DNA of 64,000 nt from Bartonella bovis 91-4. Lineage in GTDB: Bacteria > Pseudomonadota > Alphaproteobacteria > Rhizobiales > Rhizobiaceae. Below the pieces are notes generated by a model that was not told the DNA's origin, made no database searches, and saw nothing but the letters and a program-made list of their open reading frames with translations. Each line of letters opens with the position of its first letter. Position 1 is the first letter of the stretch. A program made the translations under genes and the position numbers. Positions 28,588-41,289 of this stretch are shown piece by piece. The stretch spans positions 469,341 to 533,340 of the forward strand of contig NZ_CM001844.1 of NCBI RefSeq assembly GCF_000384965.1, given 5' to 3'.

Positions 28588-28623
28588 GCTCATAAACAAA
28601 CCTTGCACGACTTGTTTATGAGC
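28588..28623 (-). terminator. 12-bp perfect hairpin after pepN
   Basis: GCTCATAAACAA (28588-28599) and TTGTTTATGAGC (28612-28623) are perfect complements with a 12-base loop. The hairpin begins 71 bases past the pepN stop codon, read on the minus strand. There is no immediate T-run beyond it (AATATTAAAGCGTTTT follows), so termination is plausible but not certain. It also lies about 170 bases upstream of the pleC-like start, so an operator or leader function is possible. Confidence 0.5.
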
Positions 28624-28694
28624 TTACCACTATTAAATAGATATTTTAAATTTACGTTAAAATATCTTATAATATATTGATTATAAATATTTTT

Positions 28695-31322
28695 TTAATT
28701 GAGCATACGATTAATAATATCTGCTACATCACTTGACAATTTAGGTGCTGCCGCAATTGTTTTTAATGCAGCTTCAAGTTTCTGTTGCCGAATGGGTTCC
28801 CATTGTCGCCAAGAGCGCATAATTGTTAATAACCTCGAAGAAAGCTGTGGATTCTTTTTGTCAATTTCTAAGATGATTTGGCAAAGGAAATGATAAGCTG
28901 CTCCATCAACTCTGTTGAAACCTGTTTGGTTTCCAGCTGCAAAGGTACCAATCAGAGCACGAACTCGATTGGGATTATCCTGTGAAAAGAGCGGATGATT
29001 CATGAGTTTTTGAACCTGACTAAGTGTTGACTCTCCAACAACCATCGCTTGAATAGAAAACCATTTGTCCATAACCAAAGGATCATAACGGTATCGGTTT
29101 TCAAAATCATTTAAGGCATCTTGTGCTTGTTTGCTTTCATTAAAGCGTTGCACTAAAATTGTTATGCTGGCCATACGGTCGGTCATGTTATCAGCCATTG
29201 CATATTGCATGGTAGCACGGTTTGGGTTGTTTTCTGCAACAGAAAGATAGTCTAATATAATATTGCGTAATGCTCGTTTTCCAATTTGTGCAGTGTTTGG
29301 TGAATAGGGTTCTTTTATCTCCATCTGCGTGTAGATTTTTGTTAAAAGCTCTTGATGAGTGTGTGCAATAGAGGCTAAAAATTGATTACGTACGTGGTGA
29401 ATACGATCTGGATCAACATTTTCAGCAAGTGTGCGAGCAAGTTCAATTTCGCTAGGTAAGCTTAAACAAAATGCACGAAATTCAGGTTCAAGATTTTCAT
29501 CTTTAAGGATGATCTCAATAAGTTCTAGCAAGTTAGAGGGCATGCTCTTCTTTTCTAGTGTTTTATCTTTAATTACTTGAATAAGGGCTTGTGTTATCAG
29601 ATGGTTGAGTGATTGCCAGCGATTGATTTGATTACTATCGTTTTTAGCAAGAAAGATCAGTTCGTCTTCATTAAATGGGGTTTGTAAAGTAATAGGGGCA
29701 GAAAAATTTCTGAGAAGTGATAACGCAGGTTTTTCACGCAATCCTTTTAATGTAAAGCTCTGAGTTTTTTGAGACAATATCATAACATCTGCTTGAATAT
29801 TTGCATCAGATTCATAAGTTAATGGCTCTCCCTTATGCCCCAGTAAGCCAAAAGCGATAGGAATAAGCATAGGTTTCTTTTCGTTTTGTTGTGGCGTAGC
29901 TGGAATATTTTGCTTCGCATGAATTGTTAAAACGCCATCACTATAATGACTATCGATTTCCACATTAGGCGTACCCGCTTGCTCATACCACAACATAAAT
30001 TGCGAAAAATCTCTACCAGAGACTTCAGCAAAACAAGCGATAAAATCCTCAATAGTGCATGCTTGTCCATCATGGCGTTGAAAATAGAGATCCATACCTT
30101 TACGAAACAAAGTAGGGCCTAAAATAGTATGCACCATGCGGACTACTTCTGCACCTTTTTCATAGATAGTCGTAGTATAAAAATTGTTGATTTGACTATA
30201 TTGACGAGGGCGTACAGGGTGGGCTAGTGGTCCAGCATCTTCAGAAAATTGTGTAGCTTTCAACGTTTTTATGTTTTCAATTCGCTGTAAACTGCGCACA
30301 TTTTGATCTGCAGAAAATTCCTGGTCACGATAAACAGTTAATCCTTCTTTTAAACAAAGTTGGAACCAATCGCGGCAAGTGATACGATTGCCGGTCCAAT
30401 TATGAAAATATTCATGTGCAATAACACGCTCAATATTTCGATAATCATGATCAGTTGCTGTTTCATGGTCTGCAAGAACGTATTTATCATTAAAAATGTT
30501 TAATCCTTTGTTTTCCATTGCCCCCATATTGAAATCTGAGACAGCAACAATATTGAAAACATCAAGATCATATTCGCGTCCAAAAGACTTCTCATCCCAA
30601 CGCATGGAGCGCTTGAGTGCATCCATCGCGTAGATTGCTCGTTTTGTTTTTCTTTTTTCTACATAGATGCCAAGTTTGACACGCCGCCCAGATGCAGTGA
30701 TAAAATGGTCTTCTAATTTATCAAGATCTCCACCAACTAAAGCAAAGAGGTACGATGGTTTCGGATAAGGGTCTTTCCAAATAGCAAAGTGGCGGTTGTT
30801 ATCAAGGGGGCCTGTTTCAATAAGGTTACCGTTAGAAAGCAAGATAGGAATTGTGTGAGAATCTGCTTCAATTCTTACTGTATAAGTAGAAAGAATATCT
30901 GGGCGGTCATAAAAATAAGTAATACGGCGAAAACCTTCTGCTTCACATTGTGTGCAATAAATACCATTTGAAAGATAAAGCCCCATGAGTTTGCGGTTAT
31001 TTTCAGGGTTCAGTTCTGTAACCAATTGCAACGTAAAAGGAGAAGTAGGAGGGGCTGTAATTTCTAAATGTGAAGGTGTGCTTTTATAAGCATTTTCTGG
31101 TAATTTTTCATCATTTATGGCGACAGAAATTAATGTAAGTTCGTCACCAGAAAGTACCAAAGGTGTTAATTTTTGTGTATTTTCACGGGGCTCAATCGAT
31201 AATGTTGCTGTAACACGGGTTTTTGTTGGGTCCAGGCAAAAATCAAGCTGTGTTTTGGGGACAACATAAGGTGTGGGTTGATAATCTTCCAAACGATAAA
31301 TGGGAATAGTTGGTTGTTTCAT
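28695..31322 (-). CDS. pepN: Aminopeptidase N (M1 family)
   Basis: This zinc metallopeptidase removes N-terminal residues from peptides in the cytosol. It has 875 residues, the size of the gammaproteobacterial/alphaproteobacterial PepN type. The substrate-anchoring GAMEN motif is in NMGAMENKGLN. The zinc site HEYFHNWTGNRITCRDWFQL is followed by LKEGLTVYRDQEF (HEXXH-X18-E). The N-terminal beta domain has NGIYCTQCEAEGFRRITYF. The C-terminal half is the helical DUF3458 region typical of PepN. No signal peptide is seen. The gene stands 74 bases upstream of the uracil-DNA glycosylase gene on the same strand, which it could be co-transcribed with or follow independently. Confidence 0.96.
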   Translation of the reverse strand: MKQPTIPIYRLEDYQPTPYVVPKTQLDFCLDPTKTRVTATLSIEPRENTQKLTPLVLSGDELTLISVAINDEKLPENAYKSTPSHLEITAPPTSPFTLQLVTELNPENNRKLMGLYLSNGIYCTQCEAEGFRRITYFYDRPDILSTYTVRIEADSHTIPILLSNGNLIETGPLDNNRHFAIWKDPYPKPSYLFALVGGDLDKLEDHFITASGRRVKLGIYVEKRKTKRAIYAMDALKRSMRWDEKSFGREYDLDVFNIVAVSDFNMGAMENKGLNIFNDKYVLADHETATDHDYRNIERVIAHEYFHNWTGNRITCRDWFQLCLKEGLTVYRDQEFSADQNVRSLQRIENIKTLKATQFSEDAGPLAHPVRPRQYSQINNFYTTTIYEKGAEVVRMVHTILGPTLFRKGMDLYFQRHDGQACTIEDFIACFAEVSGRDFSQFMLWYEQAGTPNVEIDSHYSDGVLTIHAKQNIPATPQQNEKKPMLIPIAFGLLGHKGEPLTYESDANIQADVMILSQKTQSFTLKGLREKPALSLLRNFSAPITLQTPFNEDELIFLAKNDSNQINRWQSLNHLITQALIQVIKDKTLEKKSMPSNLLELIEIILKDENLEPEFRAFCLSLPSEIELARTLAENVDPDRIHHVRNQFLASIAHTHQELLTKIYTQMEIKEPYSPNTAQIGKRALRNIILDYLSVAENNPNRATMQYAMADNMTDRMASITILVQRFNESKQAQDALNDFENRYRYDPLVMDKWFSIQAMVVGESTLSQVQKLMNHPLFSQDNPNRVRALIGTFAAGNQTGFNRVDGAAYHFLCQIILEIDKKNPQLSSRLLTIMRSWRQWEPIRQQKLEAALKTIAAAPKLSSDVADIINRMLN

Positions 31323-31396
31323 AAGTTTTTCCTTATTGTATTTGGGAATATAAGTAATTAAGCGTTTGTGTTTTAAGAAGAGAAGAAGCCAATGAG

Positions 31397-32227
31397 TTAC
31401 AAAAGATTATTAAGGCGGTTTTTTACTTCTAGAAAATCCATCCATGTGAGCTTTTTTTGACTAGGAGTTCGTAGAAGATAAGCAGGATGAAAAGTTGGCA
31501 TAACAGGTATTTTAATGTTATTTGTGCTTTCATAAATATGCCATTTTCCTCTTATGCGAATAATTCCACCTTGAGCCCCCGTAAGAAACTGCGCAGCAGT
31601 TCCTCCTAGTGCAATAAGAACACGGGGATTAGCCAGCTCAATTTGCCGTTCAATAAAGGGGCGGCATAATGCAACTTCTCTTGGTGTTGGTGTACGATTT
31701 CCAGGTGGACGCCATGGAATAGTGTTTGCTATGTAAACGTTTTTTCTTGTTAGACCAATAGATGCCAATATTTTGTTAAGTAACATTCCTGCTTTTCCAA
31801 CGAACGGAATTCCTTGGATATCTTCGTCTCGTCCTGGTGCTTCTCCTATAAGCATAAGCGAGCTTCCTGCTGTTCCATCTGAAAAACAAGTGTTTTTAGC
31901 TGTCAATTTCAATGAGCAACCATTGAAAGAGAGGAGGGCAGATTTTAATTCATCAAGTGTATGAGCATTTTTTGCCATCTCTATAGCTGAAAGTGCACCA
32001 TGTGCTTTATTGTCAAAGCTATGTGGCGATTGGCTATGCAGTTTTATCGTTTGTGAATTTTGTTTATGATGGGTAGAGCTTAATGTCTGTTTTGATTTTT
32101 GCTCTAAAATAGCAGATTGGCTAAAACGATCAATAGGCGTATCGTTAAGCGCAGCATCTACACCACTTTCTTTATAAAAGCTTAATAGTTCTTCATATGA
32201 GATTAAACATTGAGTTTGTTCTGACAT
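31397..32227 (-). CDS. Uracil-DNA glycosylase, family 4 type
   Basis: It excises uracil from DNA. The 276-residue protein has a variable N-terminal part (about 1-110, with the spacer region rich in Ser/Gln/His) and a catalytic domain from about 115, with LMLIGEAPGRDEDIQGIPFV, the NTIPWRPPGNRTPTPRE segment and a C-terminal MPTFHPAYLLRTP. The cysteines in FNGCSLKLTAKNTC plus Cys in EVALCRPF are candidates for the 4Fe-4S cluster, although their pattern is looser than in archaeal family 4 enzymes. The active-site motif GEAPG and HPAYLLR identify the family. A second glycosylase, of family 5 type, lies at 53239-53925. No adjacent repair operon is seen. Confidence 0.88.
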   Translation of the reverse strand: MSEQTQCLISYEELLSFYKESGVDAALNDTPIDRFSQSAILEQKSKQTLSSTHHKQNSQTIKLHSQSPHSFDNKAHGALSAIEMAKNAHTLDELKSALLSFNGCSLKLTAKNTCFSDGTAGSSLMLIGEAPGRDEDIQGIPFVGKAGMLLNKILASIGLTRKNVYIANTIPWRPPGNRTPTPREVALCRPFIERQIELANPRVLIALGGTAAQFLTGAQGGIIRIRGKWHIYESTNNIKIPVMPTFHPAYLLRTPSQKKLTWMDFLEVKNRLNNLL

Positions 32228-32529
32228 TTCGCTTTTTTACTTGTAAACAATCCATTAATGGATAAACTAAGCAGAATTATTCTTCAAGCTTTATAATGTA
32301 TTTTATTACAAATGAAGATGTAGTATATACTGTTCGATGATTTCTTAGAAACTGATCTGAAATTATAAGATTCAATAACAGAAGTGATTATAGTTTTTCT
32401 TCGGTGTATAAATGACTGGAACTTTTATTTGTAACCTTATTGATATATAGGTTTTCTGTATGATTTATGTAATGTACAAGATATAAGGATCAAAACAATT
32501 TTTTGAAGAAATGGAATAGTGTTGCAGTT
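32228..32529. other. 0.3-kb gap between the uracil-DNA glycosylase gene and thiD
   Basis: AT-rich, no gene seen. It must hold the glycosylase promoter and the end of the thiamine transcript. I found no GC-rich hairpin with a T-run downstream of thiD. Confidence 0.5.
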
Positions 32530-33309
32530 TTAATGATCTTTTTGATGGTAGTTTAAAAATAATGTATAGAGATATTCTTTTGCTTTTTTTACGGCTGTCG
32601 TTATAGATTTGTTAAATGCCAAATGCGCAGTAATAGCACTTGAAAGGATGCAACCTGTTCCACGCATTTCTCCTTTTAAACGTGGGGCAGAGATATTTAT
32701 TACTTGGTTTTTATCAATTAAAATGTCAGTTGCAAGGGTACCGTTCGCATGCCCACCTTTTATCAATATATGGCGTGGACCAAATGAAAGAAGTTTTTTG
32801 GCTTGTTGTATTGCTTCTTCACAATTAGAAGCTAATGGGCTTTGGCTAAGAAGAGCTAATTCTTCCATATTAGGTGTTAAAAGTTCAATATGAGGAAGCA
32901 GTTTATTAAGCATAATTTCTATAGTTTTTTCTGTTGTAAGTTTCCCTCCTGATGAGGCGGTAAGAACAGGATCAAAAACAACAGGGATATGGGAATGGTC
33001 TTCTAATACGTTGCAAATTGCTGCTATAATTTCTTTAGTACCTGTCATCCCGATTTTGATTGCACTTATAGGATTAGCTTCTAGGGCTACGCGCATTTGT
33101 GCGCTAACAAATTCTCCACTCATGGGTGTAATTTTAGCAACGTGATTGTTATCTTGCACATTAACACAAGTGATAGCCAAACTGGTTTTTGTTTGAAAAT
33201 GTGCAGCTGTCTCTATATCGCAAACAATGCCAGCACCACCTGTTGGATCGGTACCTGCAACAATAAGAATAGAAGGAATCAGCGCCATTTTTGAGTCATC
33301 TTTATCCAT
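32530..33309 (-). CDS. thiD: Hydroxymethylpyrimidine (phosphate) kinase ThiD
   Basis: ThiD phosphorylates HMP and HMP-P to HMP-PP for thiamine synthesis. It has 259 residues with a ribokinase-like fold: SILIVAGTDPTGGAGIVCDI at the N-terminus, VFDPVLTASSGGKL, LLTPNMEELALL, HILIKGGHANG, and the catalytic GTGCILSSAITAHLA near the C-terminus. Two starts are possible: the ATG at 33309, or ATG at 33288 ([10 protein letters not shown]), which would overlap the thiE stop codon by only ten bases and fits the family N-terminus better. In either case the gene overlaps the end of thiE and is the last gene of the thi operon. Confidence 0.94.
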   Translation of the reverse strand: MDKDDSKMALIPSILIVAGTDPTGGAGIVCDIETAAHFQTKTSLAITCVNVQDNNHVAKITPMSGEFVSAQMRVALEANPISAIKIGMTGTKEIIAAICNVLEDHSHIPVVFDPVLTASSGGKLTTEKTIEIMLNKLLPHIELLTPNMEELALLSQSPLASNCEEAIQQAKKLLSFGPRHILIKGGHANGTLATDILIDKNQVINISAPRLKGEMRGTGCILSSAITAHLAFNKSITTAVKKAKEYLYTLFLNYHQKDH

Positions 33310-33884
33310 TGTTGGGTGCGCTCTTCTGGTTTTTTATGTAAAATAATATCGGTTACAACAGCAGCGCTATTAGCTCCTGCTTCCAAAACATCAATCGCAC
33401 GTTCTGGTGTCAAACCACCAATGCCAACTAAAGGCAGAGAACCAATGCGTTTCTTCCATTGTTTAATTTTTTCTAATCCTTGCGGAGCCCATTTCATTTT
33501 TTTTAAAATTGTCGGATAAATAGGACCAAGTGCAATATATTCAGGAGCAACAGACATACTAATATCCAATTCATGTTCATCATGAGTACTAAGACCAAAT
33601 TTGATACCATTTTTACGGATTGTAGGAATATCAGCGTTGCACAAATCTTCTTGTCCAAGATGAATAAAATCGCACTTTTCATCAATTGCTATTTTCCAAT
33701 AATCATTAATGATTAATTGTGCTCCAAATTTATCGCATATGTTTTTTGCTCGTTTTATATGGTGATTTATTATTTCTATATTTTTGTTTTTTATACGTAA
33801 CTGTATAAGTTTGACCCCAAGAGGAACCAAACGTTCAACCCAGTCGGCACTGTCAACGATGAGATAAAATGGATCAAGTTTCAT
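33279..33884 (-). CDS. thiE: Thiamine-phosphate synthase ThiE
   Basis: ThiE joins HMP-PP and the thiazole phosphate to give thiamine monophosphate. It has 201 residues, a TIM-barrel of normal length. Visible motifs are [10 protein letters not shown] at the PP-binding strand, [20 protein letters not shown] and HLGQEDL (GQxD motif), [22 protein letters not shown] and [14 protein letters not shown]. It overlaps thiG by four bases at its start and thiD at its end. The LSTHDEHE segment matches the usual GxSTH, supporting a functional enzyme. Confidence 0.95.
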   Translation of the reverse strand: MKLDPFYLIVDSADWVERLVPLGVKLIQLRIKNKNIEIINHHIKRAKNICDKFGAQLIINDYWKIAIDEKCDFIHLGQEDLCNADIPTIRKNGIKFGLSTHDEHELDISMSVAPEYIALGPIYPTILKKMKWAPQGLEKIKQWKKRIGSLPLVGIGGLTPERAIDVLEAGANSAAVVTDIILHKKPEERTQQWIKMTQKWR

Positions 33885-34654
33885 GAAAATACGGCTTGCC
33901 CAATAACTGGTGTTGAAGGTACAGCTACATTGCGTGCTTCAAGGATTCCTGCTTTATAACCCATACGTCCTGCTTTAATAGCTTGAGAAAATGCTTCAGC
34001 CATTAATACAGGATCATTTGCTTTGGCAACAGCGGTGTTGAGTAATACTGCATCATAGCCAAGTTCCATAGCAACAGCGGCATGCGATGGCCGCCCAATG
34101 CCTGCATCAATAACAAGAGTAAGATCTGGCAAGTAAGCACGGATAGAACGCAATCCATCAGTATTACAGGGGCCTTTGGCAGATCCAATAGGAGCACACC
34201 AAGGCATAATGACACGACAACCAACTTCTAAGAGTTTTTCAGCTACAATAAGATCATCTGTTGTATAAGCAAAAATTTGAAATTCTTCATTGTTTAGGAT
34301 TTTTGCGGCTTCGACTAAGGCAAAAACATTTGGCTGCAATGTATCCGAATTACCGATAATTTCGAGTTTAATCCAAGGTGTTTTAAAGAGATCTCGTGCT
34401 AATTGGGCGGTGGTAACAGCTTCTTTGACAGTATAACAACCGGCAGTATTAGGAAGTATTGTTACATTAAGTTCTTTTAAAAATTGCCAAAATTGTCCCC
34501 CCTGTTTTCCGCCTGCGGTTTCTCGACGCAATGAAACTGTCACAATTTCCGTATTAGATTTATAAATAGCTTCGCGAAGGATTTCTGGTGAGGGATATTG
34601 GGCTGTTCCCAATAAAAGGCGGGAAGAGAACTGAGAGCCGTAAAAATTCAACAT
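33881..34654 (-). CDS. thiG: Thiazole synthase ThiG
   Basis: ThiG builds the thiazole ring from deoxyxylulose phosphate, the glycine-derived imine and ThiS-bound sulfur. The protein has 257 residues with [23 protein letters not shown], the active-site Lys in [49 protein letters not shown] and [13 protein letters not shown]. This is the complete family pattern. It begins six bases after thiS and ends overlapping thiE. The partner ThiO encoded in the same operon supplies the dehydroglycine by the oxidase route. Confidence 0.97.
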   Translation of the reverse strand: MLNFYGSQFSSRLLLGTAQYPSPEILREAIYKSNTEIVTVSLRRETAGGKQGGQFWQFLKELNVTILPNTAGCYTVKEAVTTAQLARDLFKTPWIKLEIIGNSDTLQPNVFALVEAAKILNNEEFQIFAYTTDDLIVAEKLLEVGCRVIMPWCAPIGSAKGPCNTDGLRSIRAYLPDLTLVIDAGIGRPSHAAVAMELGYDAVLLNTAVAKANDPVLMAEAFSQAIKAGRMGYKAGILEARNVAVPSTPVIGQAVFS

Positions 34655-34660
34655 ATAGCT

Positions 34661-34858
34661 TCAACCTCCTTGCATCGGACTTAGAATTTCAATTCTATCT
34701 CCTTCATGCAAAACAAATTGATTTCGTGCATCCGCAGGAACAACTTCAGAATTTACAGCGGTTGCTAACCAATTTCCTTCATAACCTAATTCTTCAAGAA
34801 GTAAATTGAGATAAGTTACTTCTGTGTGGAGCATTTGACCATTGACAAATATTTGCAT
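34661..34858 (-). CDS. thiS: Sulfur carrier protein ThiS
   Basis: This is a small ubiquitin-like sulfur carrier of 65 residues ending in the required Gly-Gly (LSPMQGG), whose C-terminus becomes a thiocarboxylate. The beta-grasp core includes MQIFVNGQMLHTEVTYLN and WLATAVNSEVVPADARNQF. It is tightly spaced between thiO (3 bases) and thiG (6 bases). No thiF adenylyltransferase gene is in the operon, so activation must come from a ThiF/MoeB-like protein encoded elsewhere. Confidence 0.96.
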   Translation of the reverse strand: MQIFVNGQMLHTEVTYLNLLLEELGYEGNWLATAVNSEVVPADARNQFVLHEGDRIEILSPMQGG

Positions 34859-34861
34859 GCT

Positions 34862-38560
<3,699 letters not shown>

Positions 38561-38593
38561 AATAAAAAAACTGGCAGTTTAAACTGCCAGTTT
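38561..38593 (-). terminator. Intrinsic terminator of the porin gene
   Basis: AAACTGGCAG (38568-38577) and CTGCCAGTTT (38584-38593) form a perfect 10-bp stem with a TTTAAA loop. Read on the minus strand it is followed by a run of T residues (TTTTTTTATTTTTT at about 38574-38561). It lies 21 bases after the porin stop codon. This is the clearest classical terminator in the window. Confidence 0.88.
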
Positions 38594-38614
38594 CTAAGAA
38601 TATAATTCTAAAGC

Positions 38615-39814
38615 TTAGAATGAACGCTGGAAGCGAATCATACCTTGTAAAGCATTTTTTCCGTTTAAAGCAGCTGTATAGCTTCTTTCAGAAGCACTTT
38701 TATTTTCGAAACTGCGATTATCGTTCCAAGAAATATAGGTTAATTCAGGTGTAATAGTGAAACCTGGGACCAATGTGTATGCAATATTAACAGAAGTCGA
38801 GAAGGTTTTTGCTGCACTATAGGAAATTTGAGCATTTAACTTTGCTTTTGGCAAGATTTTATAGGTTGCACCAGCCCACGCAGCCCATTTACCACCCCAG
38901 TTTGCATAGATTGTAGTGTTTTCTCGTGACAATGAGTTGTCATCACTTACTGTGTAATAGTCAAGGTTGTTTTTGTAACCACCCATGGCCCAGAGGTTTA
39001 AATAGTCATTAACATTGAAGTCAACACGCATTTTACCCGCCCATTTTTTATAGTAAGCGTCGTAAGCAGCAACTGTTGACACGCCTCCCCATTCTTGGAA
39101 AAATTTCGCACCCAAAAGGATATTTGGAGTATAACCTTTTATATGTTTACTTGGAAGATCAATAACATCGGTAATTACACCGTTTTTATCAATGTAGTAA
39201 TAGTTATTTGTAGAAGAAGGGCCTGAAGCATTACCTGACTCAGCTCCGATAATAGCAGAAAAGCCAGTGTTGCTACTGAAAGTGTAAGAAATAACATTGG
39301 TACGTGTATTTCCTGCTGGTGCTATAAGGTCATCATTCATGACGTTACCATAAAAATCAGTCCAATGATTGAAAATTGTGTCATCAAGACCTATACGAAA
39401 ACCACCGAGTTCAATATAAGCAGAACGAAGCTCTCCACCACTTTTGTTTTTTCCACTGTTCCATTCTGAACGGATTTCTGCACGTGAACGAAGTGTCCCT
39501 AATTCAGTTTCAGAAGCTGTTTGAAAAATAAGGGTTAAGCGTGAGGCTACGCGATAAGTTTTTTGATCATTATTTAAATCGGCATTAGTTTTTGCATCAA
39601 TTTTCTCCCCACTTTTGAAGTCAGCACGAACATAACCTGATAAACGAATGCATGTTTCTGTTCCAGGAATATAGAAATATCCTGGGCCGTATGCATCACA
39701 AACACGGACATATTCTATAGGTTTTGATTCTGCAACAACTGCTGAATCTGCGTGTGCTCTAGAGATTTCTGCAAGAATTACCGCAGAGCCTAAAAGAAGA
39801 GCTTTAACATTCAT
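38615..39814 (-). CDS. Outer-membrane porin, Omp2b/Omp43 family
   Basis: This 399-residue porin has a signal peptide (MNVKALLLGSAVILAEISRAHA, cleavage near residue 22). The mature start leads to the family hallmark VRVCDAYGPGYFYIPGTETC followed by IRLSGYVRADF, the first barrel strand. The rest alternates beta strands with Gly/Asn/Asp-rich loops and ends in MIRFQRSF with C-terminal Phe, as outer-membrane barrels do. Two cysteines in the N-terminal motif are conserved in this Hyphomicrobiales family. In Bartonella this family includes Omp43, a major surface porin and adhesin. GGAG sits before the ATG and a strong terminator follows, consistent with a highly expressed monocistronic gene. Confidence 0.92.
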   Translation of the reverse strand: MNVKALLLGSAVILAEISRAHADSAVVAESKPIEYVRVCDAYGPGYFYIPGTETCIRLSGYVRADFKSGEKIDAKTNADLNNDQKTYRVASRLTLIFQTASETELGTLRSRAEIRSEWNSGKNKSGGELRSAYIELGGFRIGLDDTIFNHWTDFYGNVMNDDLIAPAGNTRTNVISYTFSSNTGFSAIIGAESGNASGPSSTNNYYYIDKNGVITDVIDLPSKHIKGYTPNILLGAKFFQEWGGVSTVAAYDAYYKKWAGKMRVDFNVNDYLNLWAMGGYKNNLDYYTVSDDNSLSRENTTIYANWGGKWAAWAGATYKILPKAKLNAQISYSAAKTFSTSVNIAYTLVPGFTITPELTYISWNDNRSFENKSASERSYTAALNGKNALQGMIRFQRSF

Positions 39815-40142
39815 AATTAATCTCCAAATTGAAGTTTAGTTTTAAAGGCAAGATCATGCAGTCTTTGAATTGATTAAGATAACAACATCAAGAGAGATTC
39901 GCCCCCTCCTTAACTGCAACATACTAGTCTTTGCTCGATATACATAATACGAAATGGTTTTATTAAAAGTTATCCATGTATTATTTGGAGTATTGTGGCA
40001 AAAAGGTTACAATATATTCATTGAATATTTATTTCTTAACTTTTCAGTTTAATAAGATGCAAAAAAACTAAAATTCCAGATTTTTTGAAAAAAATCGAAA
40101 ATGTCTTGAACTTTTTATCAATACCGTTTATGCACCGCTCTT
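39815..40142. other. Porin upstream region
   Basis: This 328-base stretch lies between the porin start and the tRNA-Ser gene on the other strand. It should contain the porin promoter and a long 5' leader. A purine-rich element GGAGGGGGCG (minus strand, near 39899-39908) stands out from the AT-rich background about 90 bases before the start codon. I could not define a promoter. The 70-codon frame at 40036-40248 runs across the tRNA and is rejected. Confidence 0.4.
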
Positions 40143-40233
40143 GGAGAGGTGGCCGAGTGGTCGAAGGCGCTCCCCTGCTAAGGGAGTAGGGCTCAAAAGG
40201 CTCTCGAGAGTTCGAATCTCTTCCTCTCCGCCA
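40143..40233 (+). tRNA. tRNA-Ser (anticodon GCT), CCA encoded
   Basis: The acceptor stem GGAGAGG (40143-40149) pairs with CCTCTCC (40223-40229). The anticodon stem CTCCC/GGGAG encloses CTGCTAA with GCT at the centre. A long variable arm (TAGGGCTCAAAAGGCTCTC) is typical of tRNA-Ser. The T loop is TTCGAAT. The discriminator G is at 40230 and CCA is encoded at 40231-40233. It reads AGC and AGT. Confidence 0.97.
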
Positions 40234-40873
40234 GATTCTAAAAGTCACTAATAGTTAAAGTTAGGGATTTTTGATTCTGTTAGCTTGTTTTTTGCTATCT
40301 TACTCTTTTTGAGATTTTTGGTTACTTCTTTTGCAAATTGTTTTCTGCTAGGTGTTTTTGTATGAAGTGATGGTATAGTATTTATCTAACTTTTATTTGT
40401 AAAATTGTAGCTCTTGTGAATGCGCGCATTGTCATTCATTTTCTCACTCTATACGCTGATTTTTGATATTTGCTTGGTATAGGCTTTATAAGATGCTTTA
40501 TAAAATTTTGCGTAATTAACTTTTTGCTTATTTCCAATAAATAAAGGTTTTATATCAATTGAGGCGACTTCAATATTATAAACTTATCTATGCCAAATCG
40601 ACAAAACAGCTACCCAAGATTGACTTTTTTACTTCATGACTGACAATATCTGTTACATTTTCCAGATACTACAAGTTAGATTACTTCATTTACAAGCTCA
40701 TATAGATAGAAATATAAATCCTATGTATTGATTGTGAGTTATGAGGCTAACGACGACAATATATGTTAGACGTTTTTTAAAGCTTATCGTAATTTAGACA
40801 TATAAAAGAGCTTTCTATAATCGAACATAATTTTTGAAAAGTGTGTTACCATTAATTGTTATGATAGAGTACG

Positions 40874-40902
40874 AAAAAAATGAAAAGCCAATTAAATTGG
40901 CT
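40874..40902 (-). terminator. Orphan terminator-like hairpin, minus strand
   Basis: AGCCAATT (40886-40893) and AATTGGCT (40895-40902) form a near-perfect palindrome. Read on the minus strand it is followed by TTTTCATTTTTTTCG. No annotated minus-strand gene lies within 1 kb upstream, so if it is a real terminator it may end a small RNA transcribed leftward through the adjacent hairpin ATTGTAGTA (40906-40914) / TACTACAAT (40934-40942). Confidence 0.4.
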
Positions 40903-40905
40903 ATG

Positions 40906-41062
40906 ATTGTAGTACATGATTTGATTTGTAACTTACTACAATATTCCACATCTTACTTAAAAAGCTATATATCTTAGCAACAACTCAATTGACATATTCG
41001 TAGTATGCTCATTTTCTTTTCACATCAATTTCAACATTTGTGAAACAAAAAAGTTGAAATTG
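40906..41062. repeat. Cluster of inverted repeats, including two mutually exclusive hairpins
   Basis: Three perfect inverted repeats lie close together. ATTGTAGTA (40906-40914) pairs with TACTACAAT (40934-40942). TTTCACA (41018-41024) pairs with TGTGAAA (41039-41045). CAATTTCAAC (41026-41035) pairs with GTTGAAATTG (41053-41062). The last two interleave, so only one can form at a time. A consensus -35 TTGACA is at 40989-40994 on the plus strand, without an obvious -10. Confidence 0.4.
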
Positions 41063-41175
41063 TTACTCTAAATCAAGAGGAAAAAGAGCAATTTCTGGGA
41101 GGATTTAACAAATACCTATTGTTCAATAAGATATGATTTTTAAAAATTTCTTTTTAAGGGAAATTATACGAAATA

Positions 41176-41289
41176 ATGAAAATGGATGGTTCTAAAAGAG
41201 AGTACATATTGGTTTTGTTGTTGATTATATTATGTCTTATGTTGCTGGGTGGGTATATACATAACTTCAGAGTATCTTATCTTTATTGA
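41176..41289 (+). CDS. Possible 37-residue single-span membrane peptide
   Basis: The frame runs from ATG 41176 to TGA 41287-41289. It encodes a charged N-terminus (MKMDGSKREY), a hydrophobic stretch ILVLLLIILCLMLLGG, and a short tail YIHNFRVSYLY. A purine-rich AAGGGA lies 15 bases before the first ATG and about 21 before a second, so the ribosome site is weak. Hydrophobic frames arise easily in T-rich DNA, so this may be chance. The layout (polar start, one helix, aromatic tail, structured DNA upstream) is that of small membrane peptides. Nothing in it is recognised. Confidence 0.22.
   Translation: MKMDGSKREYILVLLLIILCLMLLGGYIHNFRVSYLY

Noticed and set aside
40036..40248. 70-codon minus-strand frame near the porin
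   Set aside because: Its protein-like half is the complement of tRNA-Ser.
40250..40390. Start-less minus-strand open stretch next to tRNA-Ser, possible integrase or gene relic
   Set aside because: About 44 codons, Lys-rich, no recombinase motifs and no repeat of the tRNA 3' end nearby, so there is no support for an integrated element.
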